This document shows, piece by piece, positions 13,998 through 21,253 of a stretch of 24,599 nt of DNA. Both the position numbers and the translations under genes were made by a program. The stretch is from positions 1 to 24,599 of the forward strand of contig NZ_JBEXCV010000135.1 in the NCBI RefSeq assembly GCF_040605455.1. Reading direction: 5' to 3'. This DNA is from Embleya sp040605455 (GTDB lineage: Bacteria > Actinomycetota > Actinomycetes > Streptomycetales > Streptomycetaceae). A model generated the notes under the pieces. It had not been told where the DNA came from, did no database searches, and saw nothing but the letters and a program-made list of their open reading frames with translations. Position 1 is the first letter of the stretch, and each line of letters starts with the position of its first letter.

Positions 13998-14885
13998 CTT
14001 GCCCCGGACCCGACGGCCGAGCAAGAGAGCGGTGGCCTCGCCGACCTTGGTCCAGTCCGCCTGCCAGTCGACGGGCGCGTGCAGCAGTCCGTCCGCGACC
14101 AGGCGGACCACATACGCCAGATCCGCCGCCGAGTCACCGCCGCGCTTGAAACCGATGATCGAGGTCTCGGGGCCGATCAGGCTGTAGGAGGAGAAGTCCG
14201 CCCGCTCGCCGGACGCGGCGCCGATCGTGATCACCCGTCCGTTCGGTGCGAGCCGAACCAGCAAGTCGGTCAGGAGTGGGCCGCCGACGTTGTCCAGGAC
14301 GACGTCCAGCGGCGCGTCCAACTCGGCCGGGTCGGTGAGCACTCGGTCCGCTCCGTAGCCGGACAGGCCCTCGCCGCGCTCCGGGCTGCCGACGAAGGCG
14401 CTCACGTGCGCACCGGCGAGATGGGCGAGTTGCACCGCGAACGTGCCCACCCCGCCGGCCGCGCCGGTGATTCCGACGCGGGTGCCCGGTGCGACCTCGG
14501 CACGACGCAGCGCCCGCAGCGCGGTGACCGCCGCCACCGGGAGCGTCGCGGCTTGTTCGAAGGTGACCTCGTCGGGCAGTACGGCCAGTTCGTTCACGTG
14601 TACGGCGCGCAGTTCGGCCCAGCCGCCACGCCAGTCGAAGGTGATCACCCGTTCGCCCACCCGCGGCCCACGCCCGGAGGCGGCCGCGCGCTCGACCACA
14701 CCCGCCGCATCCCAACCGGGAATGGTGCCGTTCGGGGTGTCACCGTCGACCTTGGGCAACTCGCCGAAGTTCAGCGAGATCGCGGCGATCCGCACCAGGA
14801 CCTGATCGGGTTCGGGGACCGGGTCGGGCACGGTGTCGATCCTGAGCCGACCGGGCACGGCGTGGTCGACGACGAGAGCGCGCAT
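13977..14885 (-). CDS. Zinc-independent medium-chain dehydrogenase (quinone oxidoreductase-like)
   Basis: A 302-residue NADPH-dependent oxidoreductase of the MDR superfamily, close to quinone oxidoreductases and enoyl reductases. The N-terminal GroES-like domain (MRALVVDHAVPGRLRIDTVP, then LVRIAAISLNFGELPKVDGD) lacks the Cys cluster of zinc alcohol dehydrogenases. The Rossmann domain carries GITGAAGGVGTFAVQLA (138-154) and the family stretch LDVVLDNVGGPLLTDLLVRL. GGGGG lies eight bases upstream of the ATG at 14885, inside a GGGGTACCCC palindrome. It is monocistronic and converges on the SDR gene. Its 3' end is duplicated in a 23-bp tandem array. Confidence 0.92.
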   Translation of the reverse strand: MRALVVDHAVPGRLRIDTVPDPVPEPDQVLVRIAAISLNFGELPKVDGDTPNGTIPGWDAAGVVERAAASGRGPRVGERVITFDWRGGWAELRAVHVNELAVLPDEVTFEQAATLPVAAVTALRALRRAEVAPGTRVGITGAAGGVGTFAVQLAHLAGAHVSAFVGSPERGEGLSGYGADRVLTDPAELDAPLDVVLDNVGGPLLTDLLVRLAPNGRVITIGAASGERADFSSYSLIGPETSIIGFKRGGDSAADLAYVVRLVADGLLHAPVDWQADWTKVGEATALLLGRRVRGKAVLTLS

Positions 14886-15035
14886 CAGGGGTACCCCCAG
14901 TTTGGAGTTCGACTTGCCAGGAAGCGCAACTCCCGCAGAGGCGCGGGCATTCCGCCCCGGCAGCGGGCGGCCGAGATCGGGCAAAGCGAAAGGGCAGGCG
15001 GGGAGCGGAGCAGCCGGCAGGACCACACCGGCCAC

Positions 15036-15200
15036 AAACGCCTCCCGATGCCGGTTGCACGTCGCCCCGCGACCGAAACCCAACCCCGTCCGACCCGGAC
15101 CCGACGGAGCACAACCACACCAGCGAGCACACGCGCAGCCAGGGCGGCCGGCAGGGCCGGCACGAGCCCGGCAAACACCTCCCGATGCCGGTTGCACGTC
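15036..15200. repeat. Pair of 28-bp direct repeats, 137 bp apart
   Basis: Positions 15036-15063 and 15173-15200 are identical except for one base (G/A at the fifth position). The shared core is CTCCCGATGCCGGTTGCACG. Conservation stops sharply at both ends. On the minus strand both copies read TCNRHRE in one frame, but there is no surrounding gene. They may belong to a dispersed repeat family or mark a duplication. Confidence 0.7.
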
Positions 15201-15341
15201 CGCTCCGCAGCCGCGCCGGCCGGCGCTCCGCGCCGGGATGCGCGTCCGCTACGCGGCCGGAAGACCCGACCCGGTCCCACCCACACCCCATCGCGAGGTC
15301 ACGCCGGCAGACGCCGCAGACCGGCCCCGCACAGCACCCGC

Positions 15342-15366
15342 GCCTCGTGCACCACATGCACGAGGC
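15342..15366. other. Perfect stem-loop
   Basis: GCCTCGTGCA pairs exactly with TGCACGAGGC around a CCACA loop, 150 bases before the phosphatase gene. It may be an operator or a terminator relic; no gene ends just before it on either strand. Confidence 0.55.
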
Positions 15367-15518
15367 CCGGCCCGGCCTGCCCGGCCCGGTGGCAGCCCCG
15401 GCCGGGTGTGAGTGGTGGGGCTGCGCGGGAGGGCGCGGTACGTGGTCGGGGGCGATCAACCGTGTGGCGTAGCTGGGCGTGGGCCGGATCGGGAAAGGAT
15501 TGGGAGGACCGATGACCC

Positions 15519-16697
15519 ATGACCGGCCCACTGCGGGTGAACCAGGACGGTGCCTTCCCGATGAGCGAGAGCCCGGTGGTCGACGCGGGCGGCAGGCGGG
15601 CGATGCGGCGGTTGATTCCGCTGTTGCCGGTCCTGCTGTACGTCGTGATCGTGGCGGTCGACTTCGGCACACCCGCCGAATTTCGGATTGACACGATGTT
15701 GTGTCTGGTGCCGATGACCGCGTCGAGCCTGACGACGGTGCGCCTGACCGCGGCGTACGCGGTGCTGGCGACGCTGACGTTCCTGATCCTGGATCCGTTG
15801 CTGGCGCCGACCGGCTACACGCACGACTGGGCCGGGTTCGTGGTTGTGGTGCTGGGCGGCGCGATCGCGGTGGCCACGGTGTTGCTGCGGACGCGATTGC
15901 AGGATCGGGTGTCGCGGCTGGGGAATGTGGTGGAGCACGTGCAGCGCGCGTTGTTGCCGCCGGCTCCGCCGGTGGTGGGCGGGGTCCGGGTCACCTGCAG
16001 CTACCTGGCGGCCGAGCGCGACGCGGAGGTGGGCGGGGACGTCTACGACGTGGTGGCCACGCCGTACGGGACGCGCGCGTTCATCGCCGACGTACAGGGC
16101 AAAGGGCTGACCGCGGTCGGCGCGAGTGCCGCGCTCGTCGGCACCTTCAGCGAGGCGGCGTTCACCGAGTCGGACCTGCGCCATGTCGGGGATCGCATGG
16201 GCGAGGCCCTGGAGCGGTTCGGCCGCAACCAGGTGCTGCTCGGCGAGCCGGACACGGACTGGTTCGCCACCGCGCTGATCGCCCGATTCGGCCCCGAGGG
16301 CCTGGTCGAGTTGGTCAACCACGGCCACGAGGCACCTGCCCTGATCGGCCCGTCCGGTGTGCGCTGGATCGACGTGCCGCCCGAGCTGCCACTGGGTCTG
16401 GCCGGGCTGGTTCCCGCCGAGGAGCGGGGACCCGCGTACCGGTTCCGGATGGCGTCGGACGAGTTGTTGCTGCTGTACACGGACGGCACCACCGAGGCTC
16501 GGGACGCCGACGGGCGGTTCTTTCCGCTGCGCGAGTGGGTCGCCCGGCATGTCGACCCGAGCCTGTCCGCGGCCGATCTGCTCGGCCTGCTGCAACGGGC
16601 GCTGCTGACGCACGGCGGCGGCCGGCTCACCGACGACGCGGCGCTGATGGTGCTGGGCCTGGGGCAGGCGGACCCGGACGGCGGACCCCCGGAGTAG
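15519..16697 (+). CDS. Membrane-anchored PP2C-type serine phosphatase (SpoIIE/RsbU class)
   Basis: A 392-residue protein with three or so transmembrane segments (about 31-48, 57-95, 104-123) followed by a cytoplasmic SpoIIE-type phosphatase domain (about 135-380). Members dephosphorylate anti-anti-sigma factors and so release alternative sigma factors. Metal-binding and catalytic motifs are all present: VGGDVYD (171-177), FIADVQGKG (188-196), NHGHEAP (267-273), LLLYTDGTTEARD (317-329) and DDAALMVL (372-379). There is no PAS, GAF or HAMP sensor, so the membrane part may be the input. GGGAGG at 15502-15507 lies 11 bases before this ATG; an overlapping ATG at 15512 is out of frame. No RsbW or STAS partner is adjacent. 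Confidence 0.92.
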   Translation: MTGPLRVNQDGAFPMSESPVVDAGGRRAMRRLIPLLPVLLYVVIVAVDFGTPAEFRIDTMLCLVPMTASSLTTVRLTAAYAVLATLTFLILDPLLAPTGYTHDWAGFVVVVLGGAIAVATVLLRTRLQDRVSRLGNVVEHVQRALLPPAPPVVGGVRVTCSYLAAERDAEVGGDVYDVVATPYGTRAFIADVQGKGLTAVGASAALVGTFSEAAFTESDLRHVGDRMGEALERFGRNQVLLGEPDTDWFATALIARFGPEGLVELVNHGHEAPALIGPSGVRWIDVPPELPLGLAGLVPAEERGPAYRFRMASDELLLLYTDGTTEARDADGRFFPLREWVARHVDPSLSAADLLGLLQRALLTHGGGRLTDDAALMVLGLGQADPDGGPPE

Positions 16698-16760
16698 CGC
16701 CGGCTCGACCGAGCACCGGGCGGGGCTGGAACTCCCTTCCCACTCCGCTATGTTCGCGGC

Positions 16761-17621
16761 ATGTCGATTCCGGGAGAGCAGCCCCGTCCGGCTCCACCGC
16801 ACGGGTATTCGCAGTCGGGCCCGCCCCGCTTCCCACCGCCCGGCCCGTACGGCCAGGTGCCGGCGCAACCCGGGCCCTATCCGCAACCACCCGGCTCGCT
16901 CCCTTCTCCCTCGCCGGCCGGGCCGGGGTTCGGACCGGCGGGTGGGCCCTACGGTCCGCCGCCCGGATCCGTGGGTGGGCGCGGCCGAGGGTGGCTGTGG
17001 GCCCTGGTCGGAGCGGGGGCCGCCTCGGCGGTGTGGGCGGGCGCGGTGTTCGCCACCGGCGGGTTCGGCGACGCCGACGGCGGGCCCGGTCAGGCGGGTT
17101 ACCGCTACACCGCGGACCTGTGCGCCGCGACCGACCTGGGCGCCTTCACCGGTTTCGTGGCCAAGGACGACGCCAAGCCGAACGCGACCGGCATGCGCGA
17201 GCCCAACCTGGAAACCATGGGTTGCAGCGCCCAACTGGAGCCGAGGGACTCGTCGAACGGCGCGAACCCGGTGGCCTGGATCACCGAGACGGTGACACTG
17301 CACAAGAAGACCGATCCCAGGGACGAGTTCGGCGCGTCCCTGCGCTCCTTCAAGGCGCAGAAGACGGAGCAGTCCCACTACACGGTCGACGAGGTGCGCG
17401 GCCTGGGCAACGAGGCGTACCTGGTGGTCCAGGTCCCCGAACCGGGCAAGGGCTCGGACGGGGTGGTGTGGGTGCTGTTGGCCGTGCGCGAGGGCGGCAT
17501 GACGTATCAGACCACGTGGGTGAGCACCGGTGCCGGCGGCGGCCCGGAAACCACTCCCAAGCAGGCCGGGGACATGTTGGTGAAGAGCGCGAGGGCAACG
17601 CTGGCGAAGCTGCGGTCCTGA
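16761..17621 (+). CDS. Pro/Gly-rich single-pass membrane protein of unknown function
   Basis: Unrecognised beyond its architecture. The 286 residues begin with a cytoplasmic Pro/Gly/Tyr-rich region (1-70, repeated PPGPYG-like motifs). A basic stop (GGRGRG) and one transmembrane helix (about 78-99) come next. An extracellular domain of about 180 residues follows, with Cys121 and Cys155 positioned to form a disulphide. The outer domain (YTADLCAATDLGAF, then NLETMGCSAQLEPRD and GLGNEAYLVVQV) resembles the DUF3558-like lipoprotein/membrane proteins of actinomycetes in layout, but I would not assign it. No ribosome site precedes the ATG; TATGTT seven bases upstream could be a -10 box for a leaderless message. 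Codon use is normal for the window. Confidence 0.82.
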   Translation: MSIPGEQPRPAPPHGYSQSGPPRFPPPGPYGQVPAQPGPYPQPPGSLPSPSPAGPGFGPAGGPYGPPPGSVGGRGRGWLWALVGAGAASAVWAGAVFATGGFGDADGGPGQAGYRYTADLCAATDLGAFTGFVAKDDAKPNATGMREPNLETMGCSAQLEPRDSSNGANPVAWITETVTLHKKTDPRDEFGASLRSFKAQKTEQSHYTVDEVRGLGNEAYLVVQVPEPGKGSDGVVWVLLAVREGGMTYQTTWVSTGAGGGPETTPKQAGDMLVKSARATLAKLRS

Positions 17622-17807
17622 CCGCGTCGGGATCGGCGTCCGCACGCCGTCCGGGGTCCGGGGAAGGCGCCGCACACGGCGGTCGGGGAGACGACGGCCC
17701 GGCCGCCGTGCGGCGTCGCGGAGCCGTGCATGCCGTTTCGCTCGGCCCCGGCGGCGTGCACCTCGCGGTGAACACTCGAACGAGTTCGCGTTGCGCTCTA
17801 GCCTTGA

Positions 17808-17823
17808 TACCGACCGGTCGGTA
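17808..17823. promoter_or_regulatory. TetR-type operator, perfect palindrome
   Basis: TACCGACCGGTCGGTA is an exact 16-base palindrome of the ACCGACCGGTCGGT type, bound by many TetR-family repressors of actinobacterial lipid catabolism. It lies 165 bp before the SDR start, in the likely promoter. No TetR gene is in the window. Confidence 0.75.
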
Positions 17824-17872
17824 CCGTGAGGCCCAGCATGAATCCCGCTCCGCCACTTCCGACGCACGCGCA

Positions 17873-17888
17873 TACCGACCAGTCGGCA
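17873..17888. promoter_or_regulatory. Second TetR-type operator
   Basis: TACCGACCAGTCGGCA matches the upstream palindrome at 14 of 16 positions and is offset from it by exactly 65 bases. A strong and a weak copy suggest cooperative repression of the operon that begins at 17988. Confidence 0.65.
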
Positions 17889-17987
17889 CCCCATCGACCG
17901 GACGTGCGGATCACCTCCTCGGACGGCGGGGCGCGGTATTCGCCGGCCGACCTCGTGACCAGTGACGACCCGGAGGATCCAGCACCC

Positions 17988-18767
17988 ATGACCGAGAACA
18001 CTCCCGCGACCGCGACCACACCGCGCGTGGCCATCGTGACCGGCGCCGCCCGCGGCATCGGTGCCGCCACCGCGCGCCGGCTCGCCGCCGAGGGCATGGC
18101 GGTGGCCGTGCTCGACCTGGACGAGGCCGCCTGCGCCGACACGGTGGCCGCGATCGTCGCGGCCGGCGGCAGCGCGCTCGCCGTCGGCGCGGACGTCACC
18201 GCCGGCGAGCAGGTGGACGCCGCCGTCGCGCGCGTGGCCGACACGCTCGGCGCGCCGACCGTGCTCGTCAACAACGCGGGTGTGATCCGCGACAACCTGC
18301 TGTTCAAGATGTCCGACGGCGACTGGGACACGGTCATCGACGTGCACCTGCGCGGCGCGTTTCTGATGAGCCGGGCGGTCCAGGCGCACATGACCGCGGC
18401 GGGCTACGGGCGGATCGTCAACCTCTCCAGCTCGTCCGCGCTGGGCAACCGCGGTCAGGCGAACTACTCGGCGGCCAAGGCCGGACTTCAAGGCTTCACC
18501 AAGACGCTGGCCTTCGAGCTGGGCAAGTTCGGCGTGACCGCGAACGCGGTGGCGCCCGGGTTCATCGTCACCGACATGACCGCCGCCACCGCGGCCCGCG
18601 TCGGCATGGAGTTCGAGGCCTTCCAGCAGGCCGCGGCCGAGCAGATCCCGGTCCGCCGGGTCGGCCGGCCCGAGGACGTCGCGAACACCATCGCGTTCCT
18701 GGCGAGCGAGGGCGCGGGCTTCGTGTCCGGCCAGGTGATCTACGTCGCCGGCGGCCCGCTGTGCTGA
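17988..18767 (+). CDS. SDR-family beta-ketoacyl/3-hydroxyacyl reductase-like enzyme (FabG-like)
   Basis: A 259-residue classical short-chain dehydrogenase, probably acting on 3-hydroxyacyl-CoA or a steroid-like hydroxyl given its operon. Cofactor motif TGAARGIG is at 18-25, NNAG at 95-98, the catalytic Ser in NLSSSSALG (about 148) and YSAAK at 160-164. PGFIVTDMTA and the C-terminal SGQVIYVAGGPL are standard. Asp43 at the end of the second strand (AVLDLD) favours NAD over NADP. GGAGG at 17972-17976 and the family's usual N-terminus support the ATG at 17988; the frame is open further upstream but through the operator region. It is the first gene of a five-gene operon; its end overlaps the next gene. 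Confidence 0.92.
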   Translation: MTENTPATATTPRVAIVTGAARGIGAATARRLAAEGMAVAVLDLDEAACADTVAAIVAAGGSALAVGADVTAGEQVDAAVARVADTLGAPTVLVNNAGVIRDNLLFKMSDGDWDTVIDVHLRGAFLMSRAVQAHMTAAGYGRIVNLSSSSALGNRGQANYSAAKAGLQGFTKTLAFELGKFGVTANAVAPGFIVTDMTAATAARVGMEFEAFQQAAAEQIPVRRVGRPEDVANTIAFLASEGAGFVSGQVIYVAGGPLC

Positions 18768-19936
18768 CGGCGACCGAACTCGGGGACAGGGTAGGCGAGT
18801 TCATCGCCGCTCACCCGGACACCGACGACGCGCTCGGCTACCTGCGGGCGCGTTTCGACGCGGGACTGGCCTGGGTGCACTACCCGGTGGGCCTGGGCGG
18901 GCTGGGCGCGCCGCGCACGCTGCAGGCGGCCGTGGACGCGCAATTCGCCGCCGTCGGTGCACCGTCCAACGACCCGGGTCGGATCGGCATCGGGTTGGGT
19001 ATGGCCGCGCCGACCGTGCTCGCGTACGGCACCGAGGAGCAACGCACACGCTGGTTGCGGCCGTTGTGGACCGGCGAGGAGGTGTGGTGCCAGTTGTTCA
19101 GCGAACCCGGCGCCGGCTCCGACCTCGCCGCGCTGGGCACCCGCGCGGTGCGCGACGGTGACGAGTGGGTGGTGGACGGCCAGAAGGTGTGGACGTCGAT
19201 GGCGCACGAGGCACGCTGGGCGATCCTGGTCACCCGCACCCACCCCGAACTGCCCAAGCACCGGGGGATGACCTACTTCGTCTGCGACATGACCGCACCC
19301 GGCGTCGAGGTGCGTCCGCTGCGCCAGGCCACCGGCGAGGCCGAGTTCAACGAGGTCTTCCTCACCGGCGTGCGCATCCCCGACGCCCACCGCCTGGGCG
19401 ACATCGGCGAGGGGTGGAGCGTGGCGCGCACCACGCTGATGAACGAGCGGGTGGCCATCGGCGGCGGTGTCGCACCGCGCGAAGGTGGCATGATCGGAAT
19501 CGTCGCCGACACCTGGCGCGAACGCCCGGAGTTGCGCACCGCCGGGCTGCACGACCGGCTGCTGCGGCTGTGGGTGGAGGCCGAGGCGGCCCGGCTGACC
19601 TCGGCGCGGCTGCACCTGCAACCGGCGGGCGAACCCGGCCCCGAAGGCTCGGCGGCCAAGCTCGCGTTCGCCCGGCTCAACCAGGACATCTCCGGCCTGG
19701 AAATGGAGTTGCTGGCCGAGGAGGGCCTGCGCCACGACGAATGGACCATGCGCCGCCCCGCGTCGGTGGACTTCACCACCCGCTCCCCCGGCTACCGCTA
19801 CCTGCGCGCCAAGGGAAACTCGATCGAGGGCGGCACCTCGGAGATCCTGCTCAACGTCGTCGCCGAGCGTGTCCTGGGCCTGCCCGCGGAGCCTCGGGTG
19901 GACAAGGACGCCGCGTGGAAGGACCTGCCCCGATGA
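18761..19936 (+). CDS. Acyl-CoA dehydrogenase, subunit 1 (FadE-like)
   Basis: Flavoenzyme that introduces the alpha,beta double bond into an acyl-CoA. The 391 residues show the three ACAD domains. The FAD-contacting motif CQLFSEPGAGSDLA is at 110-123, followed by WVVDGQKVWTS and the C-terminal GNSIEGGTSEILLNVVAERVLGLP (352-375), where FAD and the catalytic base lie. The start is a GTG at 18761 overlapping the preceding stop by seven bases. It is directly coupled (ATGA) to a second, diverged ACAD gene. Such adjacent pairs form the alpha2beta2 heterotetramers known from mycobacterial cholesterol side-chain and related degradation (ChsE types). The substrate is therefore more likely a bulky or branched acyl-CoA than a simple fatty acid; this is inference. 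Confidence 0.93.
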   Translation: MLTATELGDRVGEFIAAHPDTDDALGYLRARFDAGLAWVHYPVGLGGLGAPRTLQAAVDAQFAAVGAPSNDPGRIGIGLGMAAPTVLAYGTEEQRTRWLRPLWTGEEVWCQLFSEPGAGSDLAALGTRAVRDGDEWVVDGQKVWTSMAHEARWAILVTRTHPELPKHRGMTYFVCDMTAPGVEVRPLRQATGEAEFNEVFLTGVRIPDAHRLGDIGEGWSVARTTLMNERVAIGGGVAPREGGMIGIVADTWRERPELRTAGLHDRLLRLWVEAEAARLTSARLHLQPAGEPGPEGSAAKLAFARLNQDISGLEMELLAEEGLRHDEWTMRRPASVDFTTRSPGYRYLRAKGNSIEGGTSEILLNVVAERVLGLPAEPRVDKDAAWKDLPR

Positions 19937-21042
19937 GCGCCATCGAGCACCTCCTCTACACCGAGGACGAGAGCGAACTGCGCTCCGGTATCCGGGACCT
20001 GCTCACCGAGCGGGTGACCCTGGCCGCGCTGCTCGCCCGGATCGAGACGAACGAGCCGTACGACCCGAAGTTGTGGCGCGTGCTGACCGAGCAGATCGGC
20101 GCGGCCGGGCTCGCGGTCGACGAGGCACACGGGGGCAGCGGTGCCTCCTGGCGGGAAACCGCCGTGGTCATGGAGGAGTTGGGCCGCTCGGTCGCGCCGA
20201 CCGCGTTCCTGGGCAGCGCGGTGCTCGCGACCGCCGCGTTGCGGGTGGTGCACGCCGGCGCGCTGCTCGCCGATCTGGCCGGCGGCCGGCGCAGCGCGAC
20301 CCTGGCGGTCCCCTTCGCCTCCGTTCCCGGCGCCCGACTCCCGTACCCGGTACGGGCCGGCGGCGACGTGCTGACCGGAACGGCGAGCTCGGTCGTGGAC
20401 GCCGGCACCGCCGACGTGCTCGTCGTCGCGGCCGAGGCCGCGGGCGGACCCGTGCTCTACGCGGTCGACGCCGATCAACGCGGCGTCGAACGACGCCCGG
20501 TGGTCTCGCTCGACCTGACCCGACCGTTGACCGACATCGTGCTCACCGGCGCGACCGGCACCGCGCTGGCCCGCGGCGAGCGGGCCGAGGCGGCGGTGGC
20601 AACCGCGTTCACCACCGGCGCCGCGCTGTTGGCGTCCGAGCAGCTCGGCATCGCCGAGTACTGCCTGGAAAGCACCGTCGCCTACATGAAGACCCGCAAC
20701 CAATTCGGCCGTCCGGTCGGCTCGTTCCAGGGGCCCAAGCACCGCCTGGCCGCGCTGTGGGTGTCGATCACCCAGGCGCGCGCGGTGGCCCGCTACGCCG
20801 CGGCCTGTGTGGCCTCCGACGACCCCGACACCGCCGTCGCGGTCGCCGTCGCGCAGGCGCACTGCTCGGAGATCGCGGTCCGCGCCGCGGAGGAATGTGT
20901 GCAACTGCACGGCGGCATCGGCTTCACCTGGGAACACCACGCGCACCTGTACCTCAAGCGCGCCAAGGCCGACGCGCTCGCGTTCGGCACCCCCGACCGG
21001 CACCGCGCGATCCTCGCGCGGCTGGTCGACCTGCCCGCCTGA
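19933..21042 (+). CDS. Acyl-CoA dehydrogenase, subunit 2
   Basis: The second half of the ACAD pair, 369 residues. The N-terminal helical domain (LLYTEDESELRSGIRDLLTE, then GLAVDEAHGGSGASW) is intact. The middle beta domain is diverged and lacks the SEPGAGSD motif. The C-terminal domain keeps YMKTRNQFGRPVGSFQGPKHRLA (251-273) and CVQLHGGIGFTWEHHAHLYLKRA (322-344). This split of features is typical of heterotetrameric ACADs, in which each partner supplies part of the FAD/substrate site. The ATG overlaps the previous stop by four bases, ensuring equal synthesis. A GC-rich hairpin and a MaoC stub follow directly. Confidence 0.93.
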   Translation: MSAIEHLLYTEDESELRSGIRDLLTERVTLAALLARIETNEPYDPKLWRVLTEQIGAAGLAVDEAHGGSGASWRETAVVMEELGRSVAPTAFLGSAVLATAALRVVHAGALLADLAGGRRSATLAVPFASVPGARLPYPVRAGGDVLTGTASSVVDAGTADVLVVAAEAAGGPVLYAVDADQRGVERRPVVSLDLTRPLTDIVLTGATGTALARGERAEAAVATAFTTGAALLASEQLGIAEYCLESTVAYMKTRNQFGRPVGSFQGPKHRLAALWVSITQARAVARYAAACVASDDPDTAVAVAVAQAHCSEIAVRAAEECVQLHGGIGFTWEHHAHLYLKRAKADALAFGTPDRHRAILARLVDLPA

Positions 21043-21048
21043 TCGGGC

Positions 21049-21079
21049 CCGGGGGCGGGGGCGGTGCGCCCGCCCCCGG
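21049..21079 (+). terminator. GC-rich hairpin inside the acyl-CoA operon
   Basis: An 11-bp perfect stem pairs CCGGGGGCGGG (21049-21059) with CCCGCCCCCGG (21069-21079) around a nine-base loop. It begins six bases after the ACAD stop. Its position suggests a terminator or attenuator between the dehydrogenase genes and the ligase; it also sits exactly at the broken edge of the MaoC stub. Confidence 0.65.
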
Positions 21080-21080
21080 A

Positions 21081-21191
21081 GCCCGCGAGACCGCGCAGGG
21101 CGTGCGGTTGACGGTGCGGCACACCGTCGAGATCGAGGGCGTCGCCAAGCCCGCATGCGTCGCGGACACCCTCTCCCTGCTCGTCCCGTAG
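21081..21191 (+). pseudogene. C-terminal stub of a MaoC-type enoyl-CoA hydratase
   Basis: The frame ending with TAG at 21189-21191 reads GVRLTVRHTVEIEG followed by VAKPACVADTLSLLVP. This is the last strand and tail of single-hotdog MaoC/NodN hydratases; mycobacterial HtdZ-type proteins end in TVEVEGSAKPACVAES and a few more residues. About 36 of an expected 150 residues remain. There is no start, and the catalytic Asp/His region is gone. It lies in the operon slot where an intact hydratase is expected, between the ACAD pair and the acyl-CoA ligase. This indicates an internal deletion, with a GC-rich hairpin at the left edge. Confidence 0.72.
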
Positions 21192-21253
21192 CACCCCGGC
21201 CGACGTCCCCCGGCGTCCGGCCGCCCCGGCACCTCGACAGGTAAGGATCACAC

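Larger units (their letters stand above)
14886..15518. other. Repeat-containing gene-free spacer
   Basis: No gene can be supported over 630 bases. It separates divergent genes, so promoters for both the oxidoreductase (left) and the phosphatase (right) should lie here, but no -35/-10 pair stands out. It contains a 28-bp direct repeat and a perfect stem-loop, both listed separately, plus runs of CCGGC/GCCGG. Confidence 0.6.
17622..17987 (+). other. Control region of the acyl-CoA operon
   Basis: No gene. The left half is GC-rich filler. From about 17770 there is a CGAAC-ga-GTTCG inverted repeat (17777-17788), a possible TTGCGC -35 box at 17791 and two TetR-type palindromes listed separately. 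The downstream start codon at 17988 leaves a leader of more than 100 bases. Confidence 0.5.

Noticed and set aside
14886..14897. GGGGTACCCC palindrome as an operator
   Set aside because: It overlaps the ribosome site of the oxidoreductase gene and is short; short G/C palindromes are common here.
15036..15200. The start of a CRISPR array
   Set aside because: There are only two copies, spaced 109 bases apart, with no further units and no cas genes.
17826..17987. An upstream start for the SDR gene
   Set aside because: It would translate through the second TetR operator and add 54 non-family residues; GGAGG lies just before the ATG at 17988.
15456..18491. A 1011-codon open frame on the minus strand
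   Set aside because: It is antisense to the phosphatase, the membrane protein and the SDR gene, which all have clear domains. Its translation is low-complexity Arg/Ala/Gly/His sequence. Long antisense frames are expected at this GC content.
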